Shown: positions 32,501 through 43,338, numbered from the stretch's first letter. The stretch is 64,000 nucleotides of DNA from Gordionus sp. m RMFG-2023 (GCF_954871325.1 NC_088779.1:20214846-20278845); one strand, 5' to 3'. Program-made: numbers and translations. The notes: generated by a model from the letters alone, not told the origin.

Positions 32501-34988
32501 TTAAAATTTTATTTTGATAATATTGATATTGTTATAATTTAAAAAAATATGACAAAACACTAAAATATTAAAACTATATAAAAATATGTAAAAAAAAATT
32601 ATAAAAACTAAATAAAAATATATATTGGTCCTTAGCTTTTTTTAAAAAAAAACATTTTTATTATAAATAATTAAGTTTTAACAATCTCTAAATGAGTCTG
32701 ACCTTATTTGTCTCAACCTAAAGATACATAGTATTTTTCCTTATTCATATTTGATTTTTTAGAACGGCTAACTCAATATTACATCCAGAAAAATAAACCA
32801 TTATAATTTTTTATATACTGAACAGTTATAAATGTTTGGATCCCTGCTTAAATGTTCAATGAAATGCCATATTGCATTCAATAATTGTTGCAATAATTCG
32901 GATTTTTTATAAATATATTTTTTAATATTTTCTAAAACAAAAATGTCTTAACCTCATCCCTTTTCATTCATTATATGCCTTAATTTTATACTATTTACTT
33001 TTTTTTAAATTCCCTTTTTAAATCCCTTATTTTCGCCTTTTAATTATGTGGTGCCAGCCGTAAAAAAGAGAAGAAAAAGTAATTTTATTTTTTATTCATG
33101 GGGATTCGGAATATTTTTTAAATATTTTTAAACAAAAAGATCCCGAATAAAACGTGGGGATTCAAGATCTCCCAACGTTGGGATTCCGAATCTCACATGA
33201 TTCCATATCCCAATACGACATATATAATATATATAATTTATTTAATAATATATATAATTTATTTTAGCCAATTTGCGCAAACATCTTCTAACCAAACATC
33301 CTGAAGTAATCAATGATTCGCCACCTTTGCCTGATTCTATTATAGGGGCAAGAAAACTTACAACAGACGATAATTTTCATTTAAATAAATTAATACTCAA
33401 ATATATCATCAATGAAAATATTTCATTTAGAACGTATGATAGTAAAAATTTTAAAGACATCTTTACATATTTAAACAAAACCTCCAAAGTTTGGTGCAGG
33501 CAAACTGCTATGAAATATTTAAACAATATATATAACGAGGCTAAAACAAATATTATGAATTCCTTCCATAATTATAAAAATAAGATGGCAATAACAACAG
33601 ACATATGGACCAGCAATAATTTAATAAGTTATTGCGCCATAACGGTCCATTATATAAATGATAAATGGAATATAACTAATGCCTTATTATCAATTACGGA
33701 ATTTGCCCACCCTCACACGGGTGAAGATATTAAAGAATTATTATTATCAATAATGACAGAGTACAAAATAATAGATAAAATATCATCCATTACCCATGAT
33801 AATGGATCGAACATGCTTTCGGCGGGAAAGCTCATAATTCCTTTAATTCGTGAGACATATAACCAAAATTTTAACACAATTAGATGTCTTGCCCACATTA
33901 TTAATTTGATTGTACAAGAAGGACTGCCAACAATCTCAACAGATTTAGAAAAAGTTGAGATGTTGGTGAAAAAAATTCATAAAAGTCCTTCCTTGATGCA
34001 GGATTTTGTTGATATTTGTAATTGCAAAATTCCATTAGATGTGTCAACTAGGTGGAATTCAAAGTATCTCATGCTTAGTAAAATTAATAAGGTATTAATA
34101 TTAATATTTAATTTTTTTACTGTTTGATTTATAGAATTTAGAAACTATTGTTAAAATGGGGAAAAGATGTATCAATGAAAATTTTTACATTAATACAGAT
34201 GAGAGTAGAATGTTAAAAGATATAGAGGATTTTTTATATCCTTTTTATAAAATAACGTGCGAGATAAGCACGAATACATCTACAATAGGGATGTATGCAC
34301 TATATTTAGATACGATTCAAATATTACTGGTAACAAGTATTGAAACCAGTAATAATAATGTTATAGTAGAATCGTCTAGATCTATGTTGGCTAAATGCCA
34401 AAAATATATCAATATTATGGACAATTTCGAAATATATGTGTGTAGTTTTCTTGATCCACGTATCAAGAAAACATTCATACCTTTATGGATGAACAAAGAA
34501 TGTTATTATGAAAAATTGATTGCTTTATATGGTAAATACCGGTGTAATATATCGCCAGAAATATCAGAAAAAGACGATAATTGTGAAATGATGTCAATAA
34601 CTATCTTAAATAGTCTGAGAAGGTATATATTTAATATTCTATAACTATTTTAAATTTTCTCAAAGTTGATATATTTAATTTTAATAATTTATTTTATATT
34701 TTTAGGAAAGCCTCGTTAGTTCCAATGGTGAACGAGATCGCCGAATACCTAGCTGATCCAGTAGTCTCAGCAACGACTACAGTGTTGGATTGGTGGAGCT
34801 GTAATTCTGAGCGTTTTCCGTACCTTTGCATGATGGCTAAAGATTTTTTGTCGCAGCAAAGTACATCCGTTGAGAGCGAGCGTGTCTTCTCAAGAGGGGT
34901 GGACACCGTAACAAAGAAAAGAAATCGCATGGCCTCCGAAACACTTAAACAGTGTTTATGTTTGATTCATGGGATATCAATATCATGA
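29512..34988 (+). CDS. hAT transposase with BED zinc finger, apparently intact, 5 exons
   Basis: Exons 29512-29571 (tentative), 29656-29812, 33268-34091, 34135-34622 and 34706-34988 join in frame through GT-AG introns to 603 aa (583 if the second exon's ATG is used). It should bind the element ends and cut and rejoin DNA in the nucleus. The BED finger is C59, C62, H78 and H83 (CNHC...NLRKHLLTKH), split by the 3.46-kb intron. The RNase H-like core has ITTDIWTSN (D184), ITHDNGSNM (D250), CLAHIINL (279-286) and STRWNS (332-337). The C-terminal dimerisation region has YLADP, VLDWWS and STSVESERVFSRGV (562-575). No stop or frame break is seen, unlike the other hAT copies in the window. Residues 541-603 lie within the right inverted arm. 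Exon 1 rests only on an in-frame donor and an acceptor directly before the next ATG. Confidence 0.88.
30355..30410. mobile_element. Scrap of a giant-hAT-family terminus in the transposase intron
   Basis: The stretch TCGCGACCCCGACCCAGAG followed by TTTGGGTCGTTTTTTTGACTCGG matches the right terminus near 38795-38845 in inverted orientation. It is a lone end fragment, evidence for at least one more copy of the family. Confidence 0.65.
30650..30845. mobile_element. Short CCCGGCCCGG-word element scrap
   Basis: Words GGCTAGCCCGGCCCGG, GGCCGGCCCTG and GGCCCAGCCCGGC recur in about 190 bases, ending GATCTAGCCCTCTG. This resembles the end region of a hAT-like non-autonomous element. A similar scrap is near 60136-60178. 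No target duplication was found. Confidence 0.4.
30934..31140. mobile_element. Decayed MITE copies in the transposase intron
   Basis: 30934-30985 resembles the GTCAAATC...GCCGACCCCTTT end of the 18374 element. 30985-31140 resembles the 16491 MITE (TAAGCCTCGAGATTTGG, ATCGGGCTTAACA). Both are degenerate. Confidence 0.5.
31268..33219. mobile_element. Palindromic element nested in the giant hAT's transposase intron
   Basis: Ends GTCGTATTGGGGAATCATG and, complemented, GTCGTATTGGGATATGGAATC. Inverted arms of about 310-370 bases pair throughout, including GGATTCAAGATC words. The arms meet another element at 31581-32846. It lies about 50 bases before the exon 3 acceptor and does not disturb the splice sites. 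The superfamily is unknown; A+T-only flanks prevent a secure duplication call. Confidence 0.75.
31581..32846 (-). mobile_element. hAT remnant nested within the palindromic element
   Basis: Ends CAGGGACCCGAACC and, complemented, CAGGGATCCAAAC. AACGGTTCAGTTTGGTTACGG-type words recur near both ends. The minus strand encodes two separate hAT dimerisation scraps: VPATQISVERAF near 31900-31960, and KILSALANSASSERLFF within 32274-32471. Two hAT families may therefore be layered here. Confidence 0.65.
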
Positions 34989-35984
34989 ATAATAAATTTT
35001 ATACATAATTTTTATATCTATATATATTGTTAAATTAAATTTTTTGTACATTAATAAATATATATAATTTAAATAAAAATATTTAAACTATAAATGTATC
35101 AAATATTTAAGATGATTTGAGCTTAGTATTCTTGTTTCAGGCTGTTGTTTTTTATGAATACTGGAGAATATTAGTGTTTTAATATTATTTGACTAAATTG
35201 ATAACTAAAATAGTTTTTGATATTAAGATTTAGAATTTTGAACACTTGAGAAAAATTAAAAATAAAATTGATACTGGGATTAACTTTGAACCATGTTATA
35301 AAGCGCTATACTTTTTTTCAGGCGTTAATTATTCACTATTTTATTAAGAAGAATATTATGAGAGCAATTTTTCTCATAGATTATATAAAGGTATAGATAT
35401 CTATTATCGTAATTTCAGGATTAGTCAATATTTTTCTTGCTAAATAGGCTTATAACGAGAGATTTTAAATATTAAATGCATATAAAAATTATTAAGATAT
35501 ATTTATAATTAATTCCAAAATCTTAATCCTTTAAATTAATAATTATAAATCTACACAATCTAGTTTTCCAATATAATTTAAAATGTCATCGATAGAGATT
35601 GATATAAAAGATATTGGTGCAGATAATATATACAAAGTTATTTCTCTGTACAATGATATGTAATTTCCTTCATGAAATATCGCATAAAATTTATTCTCGA
35701 AAAAAAACAAGGTATAAATATCATTGTAAGATGTGCCAAGTAAATTTTATCCTAACTAGAAACTTCAAAGAGGAAATATTTTAATATCCTTAAACTTAAA
35801 AATATAATATGAATAAAACATAGATGAGTTTATGTGATAGTTGATTTTCTGACCCAGTCTATGACAATAACATATTTAAGAATTTTTTTATAAATTAAAA
35901 TTACAAGAAATATATTAGCATCTCATTTTATCACTCAAAAATTATTATGTACCTTACTACTCGTATATATAATAACATTTTTTG

Positions 35985-38080
35985 TCCCTTATCTATGATA
36001 CTTCCTCACTGATATTTTAATTTAACATGTTTAGGATATATATTTTTAGTTATTTGCTTTAAAAAAATTGGAAAAAGTTTAAAAATAACGATTATGACAA
36101 TTGTCACCTATCTATGATACATCCTCTTAAATTTTTAATTTAACATGTTTAGAATATATATTTTTAGCTATTTCCTTTCAAAAAATTTGAAAAAGTTCAA
36201 AAATAGCAATTAAGACAATTGTTACCTATCTATGATACATCCTCACTGAATTTTTAATTTAACATGTTTAGAATATATAATTTTAGCTATTTCCTTTAAA
36301 AAAATTTGAAAAAGTTCAAAAATAGCGATTATGACAATTGTCACCTATCTATGATATATCATCACTGAATCTTTAATTTAACATGTTTAGTATATATATT
36401 TTCAGATATTTCCTTTAAAAAAATTTGAAAAAGTTCAAAAATAGCGATTATGACAATTGTCACCTATCTATGATAAATCTTCACTGAATTTTTAATTTAA
36501 CATGTTTAGAATATATATTTTTAGATATTTCCTTTAAAAAAATTTGAAAAAGTTCAAAAATAGCGATTATGACAATTGTCACCTATATATGATACATCCT
36601 CACTGAATTTTTAATTTAACATGTTTAGAATATATATTTTTAGCTATTTCCTTTAAAAAAATTTGAAAAAATTCAAAAATAGCGATTATGACAATTGTCA
36701 CCTACCTATGAAACATCATCACTGAATTTTTAATTTAACATGTTTAAAATATATAATTTTAGCTATTTCCTTTAAAAAAATTTGAAAAAGTTCAAAAATA
36801 GCGATTATGACAATTGTCACCTATCTATAATACATCATCACTGAATTTTTTATTTAACATGTTTAGAATATATATTTTTAGATATTTCCTTTAAAAAAAT
36901 TTGAAAAAGTTCAAAAATAGCGATTATGACAATTGTCACCTATCTATGATATATCTTCACTGAATTTTTAATTTAACATGTTTAGAATATATATTTTTAG
37001 ATATTTCCTTTAAAAAAATTTGAAAAAGTTCAAAAATAGCGATTATGACAATTGTCACCTATATATGATACATCCTCACTGAATTTTGAATTTAACATGT
37101 TTAGAATATATATTTTTAGCTATTTCCTTTAAAAAAATTTGAAAAAATTCAAAAATAGCGATTATGACAATTGTCACCTACCTATGAAACATCATCACTG
37201 AATTTTTAATTTAACATGTTTAAAATATATAATTTTAGCTATTTCCTTTAAAAAAATTTGAAAAAGTTCAAAAATAGCGATTATGACAATTGTCACCTAT
37301 CTATGATACATCATCACTGAATTTTTAATTTAACATGTTTAGAATATATATTTTTAGATATTTCCTTTAAAAAAATTTGAAAAATTTCAAAAATAGCGAT
37401 TATGACAATTGTCACCTATATATGATACTTCCTCACTGAATTTTTAATTTAACATGTTTAGAATATATATTTTTAGATATTTCCTTTAAAAAAATTGAAA
37501 AAAGTTCAAAAATAACGATTATGACAATTGTCACCTACCTATGATACATCCTCACTGAATTTTTAATTTAACATGTTTAGAATATATATTTTTAGCTATT
37601 TCCTTTAAAAAAATTTGAAAAAGTTCAAAAATAGCGATTATGACAATTGCCACCTATCTATGATACATCCTCACTGAATTTTTAATTTAACATGTTTAGA
37701 ATATATATTTTTAGCTATTTCCTTTAAAAAAATTGAAAAAAGTTCAAAAATAACGATTATGACAATTGTCACCTACCTATGATACATCCTCACTGAATTT
37801 TTAATTTAACATGTTTAGAATATATATTTTTAGCTATTTCCTTTAAAAAAATTTGAAAAAGTTCAAAAATAGCGATTATGACAATTGTCACCTATCTATG
37901 ATACATCCTCACTGAATTTTTAATTTAACATGTTTAGAATATATATTTTTAGCTATTTCCTTTAAAAAAACTCAAAAAGGCTCAAAAATGGCGATTATGA
38001 CAATTGTCACTTATCTATGGTACATCTTCACTGAAATTTTGATTTAACATGTCTACAATATATATTTTTATCTATTTCAT
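35985..38080. repeat. 119-bp satellite array, right arm (~17 units)
   Basis: Inverted counterpart of the left array with about 17 units of the same 119-base sequence. The different copy number shows unequal expansion after, or independent of, arm duplication. Blocks of several units recur (compare 36600-36840 with 37080-37320). Confidence 0.92.
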
Positions 38081-38269
38081 TTAAAAAAGTTCAAAAATAA
38101 CCATCATAACAAATGGCTCTTTTCTATGGTGCATTTTCACTTAAAAATTTAAAAAAATAACTATGATGAATAGTTAATCCAGAGTATTATAATTTAAAGA
38201 AGCTTTAAGTAACTTTCCCGCCTATAATATTAATATATACTAAATGTTATTTGACTTTTGGTCAAAAAA

Positions 38270-38850
38270 AATGATCTAGATATTGGGTTAAGGGTGAAAA
38301 AAAGCAACCCTAACTTTAAGTCGACTTTAAAAAAAAAGATCCATATTTTGGGTCGGATTGAATAAAACGACCCGATGTTTGAGTCTGAGTCAGAAAAACG
38401 ACCCAAACTTTGAGTTGGAGTCGAAAATACGACCCAAACTTCAAGTTTGAGTCGAAAAATACGACCCAAACTTCAAGTTTGAGTCGAAAAATACGACCCA
38501 AACTTCAAGTTTGAGTCGAAAAATATGACCCAAACTTCAAGTTTGAGTCGTAAAAAACGACCCATATTTTGGGTCGAAGTCGAAAAAAACGACCCAAATT
38601 TTTAGTCGGAGTCGTAAAAAACGACCCATATTTTGGGTCGAAGTCGAAAAAAACGACCCAAATTTTTAGTCGGAGTCGTAAAAAACGACCCATATTTTGG
38701 GTCGAGGTCGTTTTTTTTGGCTTGGACTTGGGTCGGAGTCGAAAAAAACGACCCATATTTTGGGTCGAAGTCGAAAAAAACGACCCAAACATTGAGTCGG
38801 AGTCGAATAAAACGACCCGAGCTTTGGGTCGGGGTCGCGACTCGTGGCGT
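38270..38850. repeat. GTCG-rich subterminal repeats, right end of the giant hAT
   Basis: Inverted counterpart of 25945-26520, with more than ten units on the theme AGTCGAAAAAAACGACCCA. Open frames across it encode only repetitive peptides and are not genes. Confidence 0.85.
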
Positions 38851-38871
38851 TTTAACAACACTACAATCTAT

Positions 38872-39000
38872 GATAAATCTACTTTTCCAGGTGGCAAATC
38901 CTCTTTGTCTTTATAGGGCGTCAGAGAAGCTAGAATTACTTCACTTCATTTTTTACATTTCGTATGAGACAGGATATTCGAATAAGAGGAATAGATCAGG
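38872..39000. other. Unique host spacer between two hAT elements
   Basis: Carries the right target duplication of the giant hAT on its left and AGATCAGG, the left duplication of the next hAT, on its right. I see no gene. Confidence 0.5.
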
Positions 39001-40524
39001 CAGAGTTGGGCAGGTCCTCTTGAAAAAGAATCTAAAAACAGATACAGATTCTTTGTGAAAAAATGAATCTTAGATACAGATACTAGTATCTTTTTCAAAA
39101 TATCAAAAAGATACAAGATACTTTTAAATTATCATTACCAATTAAATCAGAATAGCTTATAAAACAGTTTTTACTATATATTTGTGAAGAACATAACATA
39201 CACATATAATAAGAATGAATATTTACAATAATTAATAAAACATTTAATGATGAGTTAATTATAATAATCAGGCATTTTAATATTAGCCATTCATAGCATA
39301 GATTGAGAAGGGAGACTAGTATTTTTAATTGGAGTTGAAATATTAATTTGTAAAAGAGTAATTAAAATACAATCATTATAAGATAATCAAATTTTTCAAA
39401 TAATTTATCATTAGACCTTTGTCGTTTCGGCGTATTTAACATTTTTACCAAAACTAAATAACCTTTCAATTAGAGCTGATGAATTATATGTATAAAAAAT
39501 TTCCTTAATAGAAGGATAAAAATTAAGCATTTATAATATATTTCGACTTAATATAATTTAAAATCTCCAGCCATTGTTATTTGTATTATTGAACTCAGCA
39601 CCATTTGTTTCACCAAAAGAAAAATAATTATCATTTTCTTTATTAGATGTTAATCATTGGTTTTATAGTTTGAACTTTATTATTTACTCTGGTACTACAT
39701 TTAGGACTTCTTTTATTAATATATTTTGAAATTTTTTTATTATCCAACTCAATCCATAAGTTCTTAAAATATGGATGTGATATTGATGTCAAAAAAGCCA
39801 CATTATATTCAAATCATAGGAAAATATTTTCTTAAAATCTTTTACCCATACCATCTTGGGCAGTTTTTAAAGGTAGACAATATTGTAAACTTGAATTTTT
39901 AAGATAACCTATGCCCCTTTTAACTACACATAAATAATATACTATAATATGTTTAACAAAATTTGTGTTTAACCCTTTATTATTTTTTTGATTATACAGG
40001 TTTTACATTTAGCCTGTAAATTGTCTTTTTTAACTTATATTTAAAAACCATATAAAATTTTAAGATTATATGATTCAGGGGAACTTATTTCTATAATTTA
40101 AATTTCACTACCATGAGTGTTAATTATCCAAAAATTAAAAATATTACATAAAATTGGTAATGATATTCTATCGAGTTATATTTATATATAAAATATAATC
40201 TGTACATATTTCGTTTTGGTGTTGTTATTTTTTTTATCTTTCTACCTTAATATGATTTGTAAATTTTCCAAATAATTTTGGCTGTCAATATATTAAAATA
40301 TGGTGGAAAAAAATAAACAAATTAATTCAAGATTCCCGAAGAAAATAAAATATATACTGTGATATGTAAAATTTTAAACATGAATATTAAAAAGAATCTG
40401 TATCTTTTGTCAAGAATATGAAAAAGATACAAGATTTATTAGAAATGTCAAAAAGATACTGAGTACATGATACAAAAGGATCTTGTATCTTAGATACAAG
40501 TATTCGCGGTACTGCCCAACTCTG
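39001..40524 (-). mobile_element. hAT element with decayed transposase (CAGAGTTGGGCAG ends)
   Basis: 1524 bp flanked by the perfect 8-bp duplication AGATCAGG (38993-39000 and 40525-40532). The ends are CAGAGTTGGGCAGGTCC and, complemented, CAGAGTTGGGCAGTACC. Words on the theme AAAAAGATACAAGAT recur inside both ends. On the minus strand near 39410-39530 is a hAT dimerisation scrap (IFYTYNSSALIERLFSFGKN). The rest of the coding region is decayed. Confidence 0.92.
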
Positions 40525-40602
40525 AGATCAGGTCTACCGGAATATTCTTTCTTATTAAAAACTGTGATACCCACGAAAATTTCTATAAATTTTTTTAAGG
40601 TC

Positions 40603-40789
40603 AACGTTTTTCAAAGACGTTTTTAAGGTATGTTTCCAGCCATTTATTTTTATTCCCAAATAAAAGATTAATTTATCAAATTAATATTTTTGTATGATAT
40701 AATATTTCAAAAAAAACTTGATCGTAAATGGTCTCAAAGGCAATTTACTAGCGTGGAAACATGCCTCAAAGCCGCTTTGGAAAAACGTT
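40603..40789. mobile_element. 187-bp inverted-repeat MITE
   Basis: The ends AACGTTTTTCAAAGACG and, complemented, AACGTTTTTCCAAAGCGG pair for about 36 bases, including ATGTTTCCA. There is no coding sequence. The superfamily is unknown. Confidence 0.7.
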
Positions 40790-41593
40790 ATCTGGAAATG
40801 GCATAATATTGGAATAATATATCTATTATTTTCTTTGAATAAATGTAATATTGGTCAACTATAAAAGAATGGATCATCATAGAAAATAAAGCTAAGTGAA
40901 AATTTTTTCCGATTTAATGATTAAGCGCCTTTTAATCGCTTCAATAGACTAATTATAATTACTACAATTATCTCAGTCTTTCCGTATCAGGAAAATTAGA
41001 ATCGTCTACTAAATTGTTCTCTATATCTTATTCGTCGTCATAGCATTATATTCGGGTGGAAATATAACATGCCAGCTGACTCGGGAAAACTATCCACATC
41101 CCCATGACTTAATGCAGTTCAAGCTATAACTTTTTTTCAGAAGCAAATTTCATAATTTGGTGGGTGTAAATAATATTTTTTTAAATTAAATTTTACCCTA
41201 ATAATCCTAACAGACATGCTGAACATATTATTTATTTCTGGAAATAGGAAAAATAGAGGAAAGGGTTATTAACTTGCAAAAATTGATAGGGGTTTAGAGT
41301 AGAATAGGGGGGGGGAGGGGGGATAGTTAATATAATTTTTTTTATAACAGATTTTAATAAAGCTTATTTTAATCTTTCTCTATATATTAACTAAAATTTA
41401 AGATGTAAATTGACCCTAACCGGTCGTGCGAGTTTCTATGCGACTTATAGCCTAAAAAAGTATTTGCCATTCTATTTCTTGTTTAATGATTCTAGATTGT
41501 TAGATTATGACCAAGGTTACACGCAGATCCTAATATAGCTGGAATATCCTTCCCTGCTTTGGCCCAGATTTAATAAGCATAATTAAATGACGA
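40790..41593. other. Spacer downstream of HOGA1, no recognised gene
   Basis: A+T-rich with a G-rich patch (poly-G run and GGGGGAGGGGGG near 41308-41323). No open frame or element end is convincing. Confidence 0.4.
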
Positions 41594-41599
41594 TTTATT
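41594..41599 (-). terminator. Possible HOGA1 poly(A) signal
   Basis: AATAAA on the minus strand, 73-78 bases after the stop codon. This is the nearest canonical hexamer. Confidence 0.4.
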
Positions 41600-41671
41600 A
41601 AAAATATTTTAAATTATGCATTAGATATATATATAATATATTTCATCATATGTGCAAAGAATATGCTTTTT

Positions 41672-42688
41672 TTAAAATGTACTTTGTAATTTTGAATTTA
41701 CATTAACTTCGCCAATTATTCCAATTCTAGTCAAAAATGTTTTTATCTCATCAATTGTTTGACTAGAACAAGGTAACAAAGGAGGGCGAGGAAAACCTCC
41801 TCTGTAGCCGAGAAGGGTCATCGCAACTTTTAAGCCTGGTACACCGGAACGGCCAAGAAATTCATTGGTGGTCATGACTAAATTGTGAAGGATATTTGCT
41901 TTTTCGATCGATTCTGGATCTTGGGACAAATTTTTATCACTTAATATATCGTTTATAACTAACAATTGTTTTCCTAAAATGTTGGCCATAGCACATATAC
42001 CACCGCTTGTGTAACCTAATCGAAGGGAAGGATACAGCATACTGGCCGAACCGATCAATACTCTGAATCCATTCTTGTCATAATCATTTTTACACTTTAA
42101 AGCATAATTAAGTTGAGACAATTTAACTATGTTGTTATCACATTCTTTGAGCCCTATTATATTAGGGTGCTGCGCCAATTTAAGGATTATGTTAATTGAT
42201 AAATTGACGCCCGTGCATTTGGGCATGTTGTATAAAATTACGGGAATATTACATCTATCTGCCACCTCTTCGAAATGTTTTACCAAGTAAATATCGTCGG
42301 ATGATAAACCTTTGTAATAATAAGGGGGCAGGATTAGGGCGACATGGGCGCCTTCCTTTGCCAAGACATTAGTTAATTTAATAGTTTCATCAGTTGATTC
42401 ACAACCAGTCCCTACAATTGTAATTTTCTCCGGTGACGTTTTATGTTTAAATTCTCTTAATACATTAATTTTTTCTTTAAGATTTAGGTAAGGAAATTCT
42501 CCTGTAGTGCCAAACAATATGTAACCCGAAAATGATATGTTTTCAAATATTCGTATATTGTGGTTTAACGCATCAAAATCTATATTTCCGTCATTCGTGA
42601 AGGGAATGCATGTCGGGTTAAAAATTCCGGATAAATTCAGGTAACGGACAGATGATGAATTAATAATATTTCTGAATGTTTTTATCAA
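41672..42688 (-). CDS. HOGA1: 4-hydroxy-2-oxoglutarate aldolase, mitochondrial, intronless, 338 aa
   Basis: A class I aldolase of the DHDPS/NAL family. It splits 4-hydroxy-2-oxoglutarate into pyruvate and glyoxylate, the last step of hydroxyproline breakdown in mitochondria. Residues 60-64 are the substrate loop GTTGE, Y153 (VILYNMP) is the active-site Tyr and K181 (IIGLKECD) the Schiff-base Lys. GCEST (95-99), PYYY (122-125), LIGSA (211-215) and GGICAMANILG (229-239) also match the family. The start MIKTFRNIINSSSVRYLN is basic and amphipathic, like a mitochondrial targeting peptide. The length is close to human HOGA1 (327). There are no introns, unlike DUSP12 nearby, and no breaks. Bacterial-type DHDPS members are close relatives, but the presequence and motif set favour HOGA1. 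Confidence 0.88.
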   Translation of the reverse strand: MIKTFRNIINSSSVRYLNLSGIFNPTCIPFTNDGNIDFDALNHNIRIFENISFSGYILFGTTGEFPYLNLKEKINVLREFKHKTSPEKITIVGTGCESTDETIKLTNVLAKEGAHVALILPPYYYKGLSSDDIYLVKHFEEVADRCNIPVILYNMPKCTGVNLSINIILKLAQHPNIIGLKECDNNIVKLSQLNYALKCKNDYDKNGFRVLIGSASMLYPSLRLGYTSGGICAMANILGKQLLVINDILSDKNLSQDPESIEKANILHNLVMTTNEFLGRSGVPGLKVAMTLLGYRGGFPRPPLLPCSSQTIDEIKTFLTRIGIIGEVNVNSKLQSTF

Positions 42689-43330
42689 AAAAAATAATAA
42701 TAAAATTAGAGATTCTCTGAATATTGAATCTGGTATGAGAAGGGTGCCGGGTCTTACTAAGTCCAGCCGTTTCTATGAAAATAGCCGGTAATTATATTTC
42801 TATCTACAATTGATAGAATATACTTAAATAAATCTATAAAAAATTTTATATTTTTTTATTTATTTAGCCGTTTTAATATTCTTATTAAAATTTATCAAAT
42901 TAGAAAACAGGAAAATTTATTTGTGATAAAAACAAAACACGCTGACACAATTATTTTTTAAAATATGGATATTTTTAATTTTTCGCTTCATAAAACCGAA
43001 TTTAATTAATTTATAAAAATCACGTCTGTAAATGTTATAAGCTATAATTCGAGAAATTTCCCAATAAAATAAAAGTAATTAATTATAATTTTAGAGCCAA
43101 ACAAAATCAAGAAGATTAATTTATGAGAGCTTGTCTCATCGAAAAATAGCAATCAGTTCTAAATTCTTAAAAAATATGATTCTGAAAATATAGAAATAAG
43201 ATAGTTAAACCGAAATGTAGCAATCAATATAAAACAAAAATTTTATGCCATCTAATAAATTAAATTACTTTTTTGAGACATACATGTAATGTTTTAGGAA
43301 TTTATATTTTTACTTATATGATAAATTATA
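42689..43330. other. Upstream region of HOGA1, no recognised gene
   Basis: Should hold the HOGA1 promoter. A slightly G+C-richer patch at 42730-42780 (AGAAGGGTGCCGGG) is the only compositional landmark. No TATA box can be chosen with confidence. Confidence 0.35.
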
Positions 43331-43338
43331 TCAAATAC

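Larger units (their letters stand above)
25912..38863 (+). mobile_element. Giant 12.95-kb hAT transposon with multi-kilobase inverted arms
   Basis: The whole unit is bounded by a perfect 8-bp duplication CAATCTAT (25904-25911 and 38864-38871) and 12-bp perfect inverted ends TAGTGTTGTTAA. Inverted arms of 3.1 kb (25912-29022) and 4.1 kb (34799-38863) contain a GTCG-rich terminal repeat block and then a 119-bp satellite array. A unique stretch of about 1.1 kb follows, then the last 63 codons of the transposase. Between the arms lie the transposase gene and nested elements. hAT elements are usually 2.5-5 kb, so this is unusually long. Arms differ at one base in about 140 near their inner edge, so arm formation is recent or the arms are homogenised. 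The transposase frame looks open throughout. Confidence 0.92.
34799..38863. repeat. Right inverted arm of the giant hAT
   Basis: Begins inside the final transposase exon (at about codon 541) and runs through the 3' flank, the satellite array and the GTCG repeat block to the terminus. It carries about 17 satellite units against about 10 in the left arm. Confidence 0.92.

Noticed and set aside
31581-32846. A piggyBac-type insertion, because TTAA flanks both ends
   Set aside because: The ends (CAGGG) and coding scraps are hAT-like, and the TTAA is part of the surrounding palindrome, so it is not evidence of a TTAA duplication.
26660-38080. Centromeric or free satellite DNA
   Set aside because: Both arrays lie inside the arms of one element bounded by a perfect target duplication and are mirror images.
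38316-38861. Open frames encoding repetitive peptides on both strands (for example PKIWVVFFDS)
   Set aside because: They are translations of the GTCG repeat block; equivalent frames appear on both strands and in the mirror block at 25998-26490.
25912-38863. A Polinton/Maverick-like or other large self-synthesising element, because of size and long inverted ends
   Set aside because: The duplication is 8 bp, the only enzyme is a hAT transposase, and there is no polymerase, integrase, capsid or packaging gene.
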